Assembly (NCBI GenBank): GCA_017893485.1
Contig: CM030364.1
Span: 247,331,818 to 247,395,817 of the forward strand
DNA length: 64,000 nt
Origin: Hemerocallis citrina
Taxonomy: Eukaryota; Streptophyta; Magnoliopsida; Asparagales; Asphodelaceae
Reading direction: 5' to 3'
Shown: positions 41,677-52,678 of the stretch, in pieces
How positions within the stretch are numbered: the first letter of the stretch is position 1
Layout of the letters: each line of letters starts with the position of its first letter
The notes under the pieces: model-generated
What the model was told of the DNA's origin: nothing
Seen by the model: only the letters and a program-made list of their open reading frames with translations
The model's database searches: none
Position numbers and translations under genes: made by a program

Positions 41677-44264
41677 ACAACAACAACAACAACAACAACA
41701 ACAAAGCCTTTTTCCCAACTAGTTGGGGTCGGCTACATGAATCCTGGTTTTCCATTCGACTTGGTTTAGTGCAATATCTTCTGTAAGGTCACAAGCTATC
41801 ATATATATTTTCATCGTTTTCATCCAAGTTAGTTTAGGTCGTCCTTTACCCCTAACTCTACCCTCAATACTTATCAAATCACTCTTTCTAACGGGGGCAC
41901 TACCAGGTCTACGTGTGATATGTTCAAACCACCTGAGGTGATTTTCTCTTAACTTATTTTTGATTGGAGCTACCTTTAGCATTTTTCATATATTCTCGTT
42001 TCTAATTCTATCCTTCCTTGTTTTACCACACATCCATCTTAGCATTATAATTTTCGCTACACTCATTTTTTGGACATGTTGTTTCTTTGTTGCCCAACAC
42101 TCTACTCCATACATCATTTCTGGTCTAACAGCCGTCCTATAAAGTTTTTCCTTCAACTTCAAAAGTATACGTTTATCACACAAAACACCACTGGCACTTC
42201 TCCACTTAAGCCACCCTGCTTGGATCCTATGTGTAACATCGTCACAAATCTCCCTATCTCTTTGTATAATCGAGCCTAAATATCGAAAACGGTATCTCTT
42301 AGGTATCTCTTGGCCATCAACCTTCACTACTTCTTCAATTGTGTTCCGAATATCACTAAAATTACACTCCATATACTCTGTTTTAGTTTTGCATATTTTA
42401 AAGCCTCTAGCTTCCAAAGTTTCTCTCTACAATTCTAATTTAGCATTGACTCATGCTCTAGTCTCGTCAACTAAGACGATGTCATCGGTAAAAAGCATAC
42501 ACCAAGGCACCTCATCTTGTATTCCTCGCGTCAATTTATCCATAACCAAAGTAAAAAGGTAGGGGCTTAAAGCCGAACCTTGGTGTAAACCTACTGTAAT
42601 AGAAAAATCGCCGGTCTCTCCTATAGTTGTTCTAATTGTGGTTGTTGCCCCTTCATACATATCCTTAATTACCTCAATATACCGAATAGTTACTCTTTTA
42701 TTATTCAGCACCCATCATACTATGTCTCTAGGACTTTATCATATGCTTTTTCTAGATCTATAAAAATCTAATTGTATTCAGGTCTTTTGTTTTTCTATCC
42801 CTTTGTTTAGCAAGCATATAAATATAATTTTTTCCTTATTTTGTTTCTAATTTTGTGTATAAATCATCATAAGTTTTTTCTTTTGCATCTCTTACACTTT
42901 TTTTAACTTCTTTTCTAACGGTCTTATTTCTCTCTAATTCTTCTTCATTTCTACTTTTTTGCCACATTTTAAAGGTTGAACTTTTTTCTCTCACAATATT
43001 TTGGAGTTCTTCTTGTCACTACCATGTTTCTTTATTTAGCAACCCTCTACCTTTAGACTCTCCAAGTACCTCCTTTGAAATTTCTCTTATGTACGTAGCC
43101 ATTTTAGTCCACATCATATTTGCCTCCCCTTTCCAATTTCATGATGCTCGTTTAAGGACTTTATCTTTAAAAACTTCTAGTTATTTTCCTTCAAGTTCCA
43201 CCACCTAATTCTCGGATTCCTAGTCTTCTTCCTTGCACATATGTGTTTCCCAATCTTCACATCTAATACCATTAATCTATGTTGTGAGGTTAAACACTCT
43301 CCCGGTATAACTTAACAATCTTTACATGTCAAGCAATCTACCTTTCTAGTGATGAAAAAATCAATCTGACTCCTATTTGCTCTACTTTTATCAAATGTTC
43401 CTCCCTCTTCTAAAATAAGTATTTGATAGTATAAGGTCATACGAAGCCGCAAAATCTAATAAAGTCTCTCCACCATCGTTCTTATTTCCAAATCCATGTC
43501 CTCCATGCACCATCTCATATCCCATGTTATCTTCTCCTACATGTCCATTGAAATCTCCTATAAATAGTTTCTCACCTAAGGGTCCTCCTTGAATTATCTC
43601 ATCCATATCTTTCCAAAATTTATTTTTAGCTTGTGCATCTAATCCTATTTGGAGTGTATAAGCACTAATGATATTAATGATGTTTCCCCCTAATACAAGC
43701 TTAATTTGTATTATTCTATCTCCTTTCCCATTAACACCTACTACATCTATTTTGAATTTTTAATCTACTAAAATTCCTACTCCATTTCTATTTCTAATTT
43801 TACCAGTATAATATAATTTAAAACCATCTATCTCTTTAGCTTTCTTCCCTACCCACTTTGTTTCTTGTAAACAAGCTATATTAATATTTCTTCTAATCAT
43901 GGTTTCTACTAGTTCTATGTTTTTTCCTGTCAATGTTCCTATATTCCAAGTCGCTAACCTAAGCCTATTTTTCTGGACTAGCTTCTTTACCCGCACACGT
44001 CCAGATTGGTGCAGGAACCCTTGTCCATTTTTCACTACACCCGGGCGCAGGTGCGACGCCCCTTGCACATTTTTCGAAGCACCCGGAGGCAGGCACAACT
44101 CATCGCTTCCAGAGAATGCCCTAGCATTTGCACGTATATTATTAGGATTCATTTTCATAAGATTTGACACAATTTTATGCTGACTGTCAACTGCCTAACG
44201 CAACCCTCCTCCTTACCAGGTTTGTGGCTAAATTCCTGGCTTGGGACAGTCAATGGCGGAGTTT
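41677..44264 (-). mobile_element. RTE-clade LINE inserted in the hAT gene
   Basis: The 3' end (left) has the (CAA)n/(TTG)n tail and the AGTTGGGGTCGGCTACATGA block typical of plant RTE elements. A perfect 17 bp TSD, ACTACACAATTTGAGCA, flanks it at 41660-41676 and 44265-44281. At 2.6 kb it is close to full length. It lies in the 3' part of the host hAT gene, opposite to it, and is younger than that gene. Confidence 0.92.
41719..44170 (-). pseudogene. RTE polyprotein: AP-endonuclease and reverse transcriptase, broken
   Basis: Read right to left. 43760-44170 has an endonuclease N-terminus (RLATWNIGTLTGKNIELVET, CLQETKW). 43391-43606 has the IGDFNGHVG endonuclease motif. 42451-42711 has RT motifs GLHQGSALSPYLFTLVMD and FTDDIVLV. 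41986-42417 has the thumb region FRYLGSIIQRD. 41719-41982 has the C-terminus RENHLRWFEHITRRP ... GRPKLTWM. The pieces are separated by stops and frame changes, so the element is inactive. The enzyme would nick DNA and prime cDNA synthesis at the nick. Confidence 0.9.
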
Positions 44265-45359
44265 ACTACACAATTTGAGCATGATTGGAATAATTTATAT
44301 GATAGTTACGATAGGTTTTATGCATCTAATACTACACAAACTCAAAATGTTAGTTCTTCTTTTTCTTCTTCTTCTTTTTCTTCTTCCACATCAAAGGGAA
44401 AGGGTCTTGCATTTTCAACTAGTGGTGTTTTAAATCTCATTAAATCAAAAAAATCAAGAACAAATGCACCAAATGAGTTGAATTGGTATAATGCACAACC
44501 TCCCATCAATGATATAGTTGATGTGTTAAATTTTTGGAAAAACAATGAAAATATTGTTCCTATTTTTTCTCGTATGGCTAAAGATTGGCTAACTCCACCG
44601 GTTTCTACTGTTGCATCGGAAAGTGCTTTTCTTTTGGTGGCTGGATAATGAGCCAAAACATGAATCACTTGCTTTCGAAGAATTTAGAGATATTAGTTTG
44701 CGCGGAAGATTGGATGAAGGCAGAAAAGATGGCCCACGATTTACTACAAAACAACCCAACAAGTAGCGACGAATGAAGACTGAAGAATGAAGATTGAAAA
44801 TTGACTTGATTCACATTTTTAAAGAGAAGGGAAATTTGGGGCGATGAGATTCCATATTTAGGTTAAGTATAAGTGCACGACAGTAATCCAATGCATTATC
44901 TTCAATCTAAATATAGTTCATCTCGAACTCTAAATTCTTCACTAATCCTCAACTTGTATTTTCAAATTCAATCACTTTGTAGTTGTATGAAATGTTGGTT
45001 ATCTATTTCATTACATTTGAAATTTTGTAATTTCTCGAAACAGTTTAATATATGAATCTTTCCCTTTATTATGTATATTCTTACAATTGTGTCTAAATTC
45101 AATCACCACATGTATTTATTCTATATATTCTTACAAATTTTCCATTTATTGTGTTTAATGTCTATTAAAAAAAATTAAAAAACCGTAACCCGACCCGGCC
45201 TAGCCCCCATGCCAGGGGCCTAGGGTCGGGTCCAGGCCACCCCTCCCCCCTCCGGCCCAGCCCGCCCAACTCCTCAACCCGGCCTGCCCTAGCCCGGACC
45301 GGATCAAACTCGCGGGTTTTGAGCCCGGCCCGGCCCGGGTGAACTGGATGCCACCCCTA

Positions 45360-45660
45360 CTGATGCCCCCCCCTTTTTTTTCTTCCTTCCTTTGCTGTCT
45401 TTTCCTTCTTTTGTCTTTTTCCTTTTTTTTATCACGTATTTTGTATGTATTTATAGGCAGCTTTAACATGCATTTTGCATACTTTTTAGTCAGTTTTGGT
45501 AAATGGCTTGCATGTGTTTTGTTTTTTTTTTTTGCAGTGCTCGGGAGGAGATCAAATGACTGAGAATTGCAATTTTCTTCAAGTTGCTCAGAGCACACAC
45601 TGTTCGGTGGGTGACCCCGTTTGCTTGGCATGATCGAGTAGCTCGAGGTTTTGTTACTGA
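45360..45660. other. Spacer between the hAT element and the minisatellite
   Basis: Low-complexity C and T runs, then about 150 bp of unrecognised sequence (CTCGGGAGGAGATC, CGGTGGGTGACCCCG). No gene seen. Confidence 0.4.
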
Positions 45661-45661
45661 A

Positions 45662-46632
45662 GAGCGACGATAGTTACGAAGAGAAGCTTCGCCATGGAGG
45701 AGCTACGAAGTGAAGCTTTTCCTCTGGGGAGCTAAGAAGAGAAACTTCGCTCTCGAAAAGAATAGGAGATTCGCCTTCGAGGAGCTACGAAGAGGAGCTT
45801 CGCCATGGAGGAGCTACAAAGAGGAGGTTTACCCCCGAGGAGCTAAGAAGAAAAGTTTCGCCCCGACGGAGCTACGAAGAAGAGCTTCGTTTCGGAGGAG
45901 CTACGAAGAGGAGCTTCACAATGGATGAGATATGAAGAAAAGCTTTGCCCCTGAGAAGCTAAAAAGAGAAGCTTTGCCCCAGGGGAGCTACGAAGAGGAG
46001 TTTCACAACGGAGGAGCTATGAAGAGAGTTTCACTACAGAGGTGCTACAAAGAGAAGCTTTGCACCCGAGGAGCTAAGAAGAGAAGTTTCACCCTGGGGG
46101 AGCTACGCTACAGAGGAGCTACGAAGATGAGCTTTGCTCCTGAGGAGCTACGAAGAGATGCTTCGCCCCCGAGGAGCTAAGAATAGGAGCTTCGCCCCGG
46201 AGGAGCTATAGAGTGGAACTTTATCCCTAATGAGCTGCGAAGAGGAGCTTCGCTCTGGCGGAGTTACGAAGTGGAGCTTCGCCACAGAGGAGCTGCGAAG
46301 AGGAGCTTCACCATAGCGGAGCTAAAAAGAGAAGTTTTGCCTTGGAGGAGCTACTAAGAAGAGCTTCGCTCTCGATGGGCTAGGAAGAGAAGCTTTGCCC
46401 CCATGGAGCTACAAAGAGGTACTTCACCACTTAAGAGCTACGAAGAGTAACTTTGCCCCTGGGGTTAAGGTAAGGAGCTTCGCCACCATGGAGCTATGAA
46501 GAGGAGCTTTGCTATTGGGGAGTTAGGAAGAGAAGCTTCACTTTGGAGGATCTACGAAAAGGAGATTTGCTCTCGAGGAGCTAAGTCGAGAAGCTTCGCT
46601 CCCGAAGGGCTAAAAAGAGATGCTTTGTCAGG
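45662..46632. repeat. Minisatellite: ~32 degenerate copies of a 29 bp unit
   Basis: The consensus unit is close to AGGAGCTTCGCCCCGGAGGA followed by GCTACGAAG, 29 bp, in head-to-tail order with few length changes. The junction CGAAG-AGGAG-CTTCG between units is a 5 bp inverted repeat around a 5-base loop, so each unit could fold as a hairpin. Because 29 is not a multiple of 3, any open frame cycles through three peptide versions (as in 45710-45928). I do not consider it a protein gene. Individual units differ a lot, so it is old. Confidence 0.85.
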
Positions 46633-47250
46633 CTCTATGGAAGAGCCATTTGGAGCTGAGTTTAGAGAGCAGCTCTAGGGATGAGTCGAGCTCCAAGCTC
46701 GCTGTGGACGAAAAAGGTTGCTCAGGAGGCGACTGAGAGGAAGAACATCGTCAGGCTCTACGAAAGAGCCTTTCGGGAGACGAGTTTAGGGGGTAGCTCT
46801 AGATGAGTCGAGCTTCGAAATCACTGTGGAAGAAGAATGCCGCTTCGGGGGGTGACATAGAAGAAGTGCATCGCTAAGCTCTTGGGAAGAACCGTTTGAG
46901 AGGCAAGTTTAGGGAGCAACTCTAGAGATGAGTTGAGCTCCGAACTTGCTGTGGAAGTAGAAGATTGATAGGGAGGTGAGTGAAAAGAAGAGCATTGCCA
47001 GGCTCTAGGGGTGAGCCATTCGAGTGGAAAATTTAGGGAGAAGCTCTAGGGATGGGTTGAGTTCCGAACTTTCTGTGGAAGAAGAAGGCCGCTCGGGAGG
47101 TGAGAGAGAGGAAGAGCATTGCCAAGCTCTATGGAGAGCCGTTCGAGAGGTGACTTTAGTAAGCAGTTGTGGGGATGATTTGAACTCTGATTTCGCTGTG
47201 AAAAAAGAAGGTCGTTCGAAATGCGAGCTGAGAACCAAACTCATTGTATG
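46627..47250. repeat. Tandem repeat of ~124 bp, about 5 copies
   Basis: Units start at about 46628, 46752, 46874, 46999 and 47124 with CAGGCTCTANGGAAGAGCC-like sequence. They then run through TTTAGGGAGNAGCTCTAG, GATGAGTTGAGCTCCGAAC and GCTGTGGAAGAAGAAGGCCG. They directly follow the 29 bp array and share its GAGCT vocabulary, so the two arrays may have a common origin. Confidence 0.8.
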
Positions 47251-47309
47251 AGCTCGAGTAAGGAACGGAGCTCCAAACTCATTGTATGGAGCAATGAGTT
47301 ATAAGGGAG

Positions 47310-47768
47310 TTCGAAAGAAGAGTTGAGAACTAAATTGATTTCCTTGAGTTGTTGAGTTGTGATGTGAGTGTAAATTAAGTTGATCGGGGCCGTACAGTTC
47401 CCACATGAATATCAGAGTGTCTAAGGGCAAAACAGTAATTTCACAACAGCTACATGCCCATGACCATAACATGGGCCGCCCACAAGCCCACCATCTGGGC
47501 TCAGCCCATGAGCAAGGCTGATTCACAACCCAATCAGGGGTGATTGACCAACCAATCATGGCTAGCAATCAAATTCCCCCAAAATATAGAGATGTAAACT
47601 ATTAGATCCCTTGATTAGAGGAATCTTCCAAATCAGTTAGGCAATCTTTTTGTAACTGCTCAATCTCAGGCTTTTAAATATAGCCCCCCCCCTCCTTCCA
47701 TCATTAGGTAATCAACATTTTGTTCACAAATACCAATTTTATATTGCTAAGTTACTAGCTTGATCGTC
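47310..47768 (+). repeat. Putative LTR (U3/R part) of a second gypsy-type element
   Basis: Contains a TTTTAAATATAG TATA-like box (about 47671-47682) and ends near GATCGTCA. This is followed by AATGGCCTGTCGTCGGGAA, which resembles an Asp/Glu-tRNA type primer-binding site with mismatches. No second LTR was found in the window, so the call rests on layout and on the gag start downstream. Confidence 0.4.
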
Positions 47769-48041
47769 AAATGGCCTGTCGTCGGGAATACTCTCGGTGT
47801 TTCAGGCTTACTTGCAGGTTTTCCAGTGGTATATCAGCCATCCATTCCATATCCATCTACAAATATCAGCCTCACATCACATCTTATCAATGGGTGAGAT
47901 CTAAGCCTTTCATAATCATTAAAGAACTTATTGTATGTTGCTCCCACATCGAAAAAAGCAGCATCAGATTGATGCCATTTTTGGAAAAACACAGATCCAG
48001 CCCTACGATCAGATCCCACTGTCAGAAGTCTCTTTCAACCA

Positions 48042-48790
48042 TGACTCCCAAAGCAAAGAAAGCAACAGCCCCGAGTTGCTAGGTAGATGTACCTCCTCTT
48101 TCTCCTCCATCGTTGCACCGCTCCCTTAGCACAACGGTAACTCAGGGATCCCATAGGTGGTGTTCAGAACACAAATCTGGTCTCCCTCCTCCCGAGGGCC
48201 GGGGTCCCTTCAGCGCTACCTCTCACTCAGCCAGTAGGAGGGCATAACTATCCGCGAATCAGGACCTTCGATACGTCCTCAATAACCGATAGCTGGAGGA
48301 AGACACTCGTCAACACATCGAGTTTATTCGCTCTCGAAGCAGGGATGTTCGTTCAGATCATCGGGGGAACTGCAGGAGCCATTCTTCCCATGGGCGGAGG
48401 AACGAGCAAAGCCTTTCTCCCGTAAATCGCCAGGCCCCAAAGGTTAAAAAATTGGCAGAAGGAAGGCCCCATCACCAGGGCCGAGTTCCAGAACTTTAGG
48501 AATGAGGTTTTACACGCTCTTCGCTGGGGGCCCGGAAGGGACCACCATTCAAGCAACCCTCACACTGACCTAGTCCACCATGAGGAGTCCTACGGGTCTA
48601 CTCGATTTGAGGGATGTGAAGATGCAGTCATGAAGCGCCTTAAGGAGTTGGAGGATCGCCTCCCACGGATAGGGCAACAAAGCCCCCCCCCGCGCGTTCG
48701 GCCTTCCTTCCCCCTTTCATTCTCGAAGCCCGGATCCCGAGAGACTTCAAGCTTGCAGCCCTCCAGTATGTCCCACGATGCATCATGAAT
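48042..48790 (+). pseudogene. gag N-terminal relic of a Ty3/gypsy element
   Basis: ATG at about 48042 begins MTPKAKKATAPS, typical of a basic gag N-terminus. Further on, an RLKELEDRLP coiled-coil-like stretch (about 48632-48661) and PPFILEARIPRDFKLAALQY (about 48712-48771) match the conserved region at the start of many plant gypsy gag cores. Several stops and frame changes separate them. No pol follows: from about 48790 the sequence changes to other repeat DNA. Confidence 0.65.
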
Positions 48791-48799
48791 AGGGCGTGG

Positions 48800-49556
48800 A
48801 TACTACTCCAGAGTATCGTCCCGGTGGCGACGCTGATGGTGTGGTCTAATGACTACGGGTGGTGTCATGTCTATGTTAGGAGGTGAATTGACTACAGGAT
48901 GCCTGCATAATGAGTCATGTATCAGTGCGTGGGGTTCTCTCCAGGGCGCCTAGACCTGGGCTCGTAGCTCATAGAACACCTAGGATACTTACCGTAGTTA
49001 CCGTAGTAGATTAAGTCATGGCGAGGGATCGAACCCTACAAGATGATGAACGGTTAAGAGCTTGCCCTCGGACCTATATAGTATGAGCTGCATAGACTCT
49101 GAATAAGTGCACATTAGTGTCATATAATGTAAACCATTGCATTAAGGACTAAGTGCACAACACAACACGAAATCAATAGGATAGTCCCTCTGTAGCTTTG
49201 TCTGTATTCAAGTTTGTGGTTTGTTTAAGTATTAAAAATCGTTATACTGTTCGGCACAGTCAGGATGACCATGTATAATATTTCGTCGGTTGTAAGCAAC
49301 TGACGCGCCCACAGTTTTCTATGCAGGATAAAGTGCTTGGCAAGATTAAAGTATGCATGATGCTTAAAGATTGATTCAAATGTTGTATATTTTTTATTCA
49401 TGTAATTATTGTAAATTGCTTCCGCTGTATAAGTGTAATGTAAATGTAACTCTGATATAACAAAAGTTTTTAATTCCTTATAAAATTGTACGAAGAGAAG
49501 TGTAAAGATCCTGTGGAACTTCGAATTCAGTCTGTTTTGGAATTCGGGGTGTTACA
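48800..49556 (-). repeat. LTR fragment, minus orientation (different gypsy family)
   Basis: Its right end at 49556 reads, on the minus strand, TGTAACACCCCGAATTCCAA, a common start of plant gypsy LTRs. The left limit is uncertain. No PBS, PPT or partner LTR is seen, so it may be a solo or truncated LTR. Confidence 0.5.
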
Positions 49557-50279
49557 TAGGGTATATTACAATATGTTCATGTGACAAGTTGTACAAATGA
49601 ATAAGTTGTATGATTTGAGGTCATCCCTACAACACATATGTTGGCTCACAACATACACCTACAATTTAGTTGCAAATTAAAAATTGTATCAACCCAAACA
49701 ATTAATTAAAACAAATATTTACTAGCCGTGCGATCACACTCATATATAAAAATAGCTTTATACAAAATAGTTATTAATTATTTTAGGGGTATTACAGAGG
49801 ACTCATCTTCTTGGGTTGTAGCTCACTTCTTACTTGTAGGCATGTTTTGAGTTGATGGACCAGAAAATGACCCCTGTTCTCCATTCAGGCATGTTTTCGC
49901 TGTAAAACTACCGTTCTGCTTCTAGAATCTTTGAGATTTGTGCCTTAATAGTGTGATCCCGATTTGTTGCGATTTTTACCCTCATCAATATCTTTTAACT
50001 TGTGATGAAAAAAAATGTGAGGAAAATTCTCAGTTTTGAAAAAGTGTTTATGCCTTGATACATTGTATTTGGATATGCCACCAAGAGGAGATATCAAAAG
50101 TTGAGATTGGAGTTGAAGCAAAGGTTAAGGGATTCTCTCGCATTGAAAAATGATTTCTGCATGTGTCGAATTCGGACTTAGGGGAGAAAATATGTGATTT
50201 GCTTGCATCAGAGGATGATTTGCTTTCATTAAACTAGATGGAAATGACGTAAAATTTGGGAGGTCAGCTGTGTCAATTT
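49557..50279. other. Spacer with a repeat relic, no gene
   Basis: 49840-49985 matches 37140-37275 (GGCATGTTTTGAGTTGATGG). The remainder is AT-rich and unrecognised. Confidence 0.5.
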
Positions 50280-51434
50280 AGCTTCATCCACAATGGTTTC
50301 TTATCATTTTTGGCAAAATGAAAAAATGAGAATTGACAAAAGAGAAATTGCTACACTGGTTCGTTTCTCATATTTTGAAAAAGAAATAATTTTTTAATCG
50401 GAACCGTCCGAGAGATTTTTTTTGTAATTTTTAGAAAATTTAAATTAGCGTTAGTTATTGATTAGTCATTAGTTAATTATTTAGTGATTAAAATAATCCT
50501 AAACCATGATTAAATTAACACTAGTCCTTAAATTAATACTAAAATAATGATTGAAAGTGACCTTTGCCTCAAACGGGACATGTTGTCCCGTTTGAAAAAG
50601 AAATTTATATCAGACGACAACATGTCCCGTCTAATGAATTTTCTTTTTTTTTTGTTGGGGGGGGGGGGGGGGGGGGGGGGGGGAACATGTTGTTCCGTCC
50701 GATTCTTAAATTTAAAATTAAAATAAAAAATATATAAAAACATATTAAAAAAAAAGGGACAGGTCCCCTATATTTTGAGAATGAGCAAATTGTTTCTCAA
50801 ATATGAGAAGCGGTTGTAGTGATTTTGCCAAAATATGGCAAAATAGCAAATTGTTGTTGACGATTTTTTCTCCAAAAATGGCAAAATGGCAAATATAGAA
50901 AACGATTGTAGATGCTCTAGGCAAAATCGCTACAGCCGCTCCTCATATTTGAGAAACGGTTTGCTCATTTTTAAAATATAGGGGACGGATATTTTTTATT
51001 TTAATAGGAGGACGAAACAAGTTGTTTCGGCGGTGAATTTTTTTTTTTTTTCAGAATCGGACGAAACAATATGTTCTGTCCCAAAAAAACAAAAAAATCA
51101 TATATAAAAAATTTCAAACTGGACAACATGTACCATTTGATGCAAAGGTCACTTTCAATCATTATTTTAGTGTTAATTTAAGGGTTAGTGCTAATTTAAT
51201 CATGGTTTAGGATTATTTTAATCACTAAATAATTAACTAATGACTAATTAATAACTAACACTAATTTAATTTTTCTAAAGATTACAAATAAAACCTCTCG
51301 AACGGAACATCGTTCGATTAAAAAATTATTTCTTTCTCAAAATATGAGAAACGAATCAGTGTAGCAATTTCTCTTTTGCCAATTCTCATTTTTCCATTTT
51401 GCAAAAAATTATAAGAAACCATTGTCGATGCTCT
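50280..51434. mobile_element. Fold-back MITE with long inverted arms and an inner palindrome
   Basis: Outer arms of about 310 bp (50280-50590 and 51120-51434) are inverted copies: CACAATGGTTTCTTAT ... TTAGGATTATTTTAATCACT. Inside lies a second inverted repeat (about 50757-50850 against 50925-50995, CCCCTATATTTTGAGAATGA). Ends resemble GAGCATCNNCAATGGTTTC, a common plant MITE terminus. There is no coding capacity. A run of about 30 G occurs at 50656-50684. TSD not resolved. Confidence 0.7.
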
Positions 51435-52529
51435 TACCAGTTACTTCTGAGAAACTATATGAAGGCTTATGCTGTGGTAACCTTTATTAAGGAAAATTAA
51501 GACTCAAAGGAACATTTGCATTCCGTCATCTCCATTCTGTATATAGAGAGTAATGAAATTGGTCAAAAAGCAAGAAAGAAAACTGAGGAATATATGTTGT
51601 GGTCCTTGTGGAAGAATTCTTTACCAAAATGACCCACTTTTGGAAAGTATTTACCAAACTAATCCACTTTCAAAAGTATTTACCAAAATGACCCATGAGA
51701 AGCGAGTTTATGTTGAGGTGTTTTTCCACCACTTAAAGAAAAACTTGAAGAAAATACCAAGTTTAGACTCGCTATCTCAAATAGTGACTGTGTTTGTACC
51801 ACACTTGTATGTTGAGGTGTTTCTCCACCACCTGAACCTGTCTCAGATAGCGAGTGTGTTTGTACTACACTCGTTGTCGATTGGGGAGACAAGACTCGCT
51901 GTTTCGAGTTCTCTCTTAACTTCTCTCTTTCTATTCTCTCTCCTAATTCCGAAAGAAATCCAAAATCCTAGCCTCCTAAATTCGTTATTTCACCAACAAA
52001 AACCGTCTAAAATCTATTGAGATCCACTTCATCACTCACAACCCTCTCTACTCCCACTCTTAAAACCCTAAACCCCTCATCCAAGATCCCTTTTTTTTAA
52101 ATTTCAGGAAGGTTAAAGAGAACTTCGGAGGAAGTGGTTGCATTCATCTCGCCCTCATTTTCTACCTCCTAAAACACTCATCTATCGTACGGTAAGTCTT
52201 CACACTTTTGCAATTTGATTTTCGGTTAATTTTGATTGTGCGTTGAATTGAACATAATGTTAAGAGCTCATGATCTATGGGATGATTAGTTAATAGATAA
52301 ATTTGGAATTTATTTCTGTATATTTAGTTAAAAGTGAAATGCTACTTTGAGATATAATTTAATTTTGATATAAATAGGATTATCGACAAATAATTTAACT
52401 TTCAACTAGCATGTTGAGAGCTTTTGATATGAATATGATTATTAGATATTTGTCCATATTATTATTAAATTCTTCATTTATATGTGTATTTTATTGGTGT
52501 TAAATTGTTTGTTTTTAGAGCATGCAATT

Positions 52530-52644
52530 CTACTATACCGAAATACATATAAAATTGTAGAATTCTCATCGCTAGTAGATATAGCACGATCACAGAATAT
52601 TTATGAAGAAGGAACGAGTAGTAGACCCCGAGTAACCAAGGGTG

Positions 52645-52678
<34 letters not shown>

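Larger units (their letters stand above)
39116..44777 (+). pseudogene. hAT transposase gene, interrupted
   Basis: The N-terminal ORF begins MESNRSCGRHSSQESSF and contains a BED-type zinc finger (CNKCQTPYKFK, a stop, then LKRHLERC). 39550-39810 has IRDELPFSFAESRNVETFNQ and ALHPHYKRITRN. Near 39990 the frame reads IDFDNASKNTTAT. After a gap it resumes at 40715 with EPDIFHVRCACHILNL. 41483-41650 continues before the LINE. 44265-44777 ends with the hAT dimerisation domain (ELNWYNAQPP ... VSTVASESAF) and NNPTSSDE. The transposase would cut and paste hAT ends. Stops, frame changes and insertions make this copy dead. Confidence 0.85.
38120..45359 (+). mobile_element. hAT transposon with nested insertions (7.2 kb)
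   Basis: Ends TAGGGGTGGCATC and GGATGCCACCCCTA are the imperfect TIRs typical of plant Ac/Tag1-like hATs. The flanks TTGATGTG and CTGATGCC are a decayed 8 bp TSD. GC-rich subterminal arrays of GGCCCGGCCC-type motifs occur at both ends (38135-38335, 45190-45350). The transposase gene runs left to right and is broken by a Helitron-like end, a hAT MITE and an RTE LINE. Confidence 0.8.

Noticed and set aside
45710..46180. Repeat protein encoded by the 29 bp array
   Set aside because: The unit length is not a multiple of three, frames are broken by stops, and no start context or conserved peptide period is seen.
45662..46632. 29 bp repeats considered as a CRISPR array (right repeat length)
   Set aside because: Units are directly head to tail without spacers and are highly variable; a plant nuclear minisatellite is the better reading.
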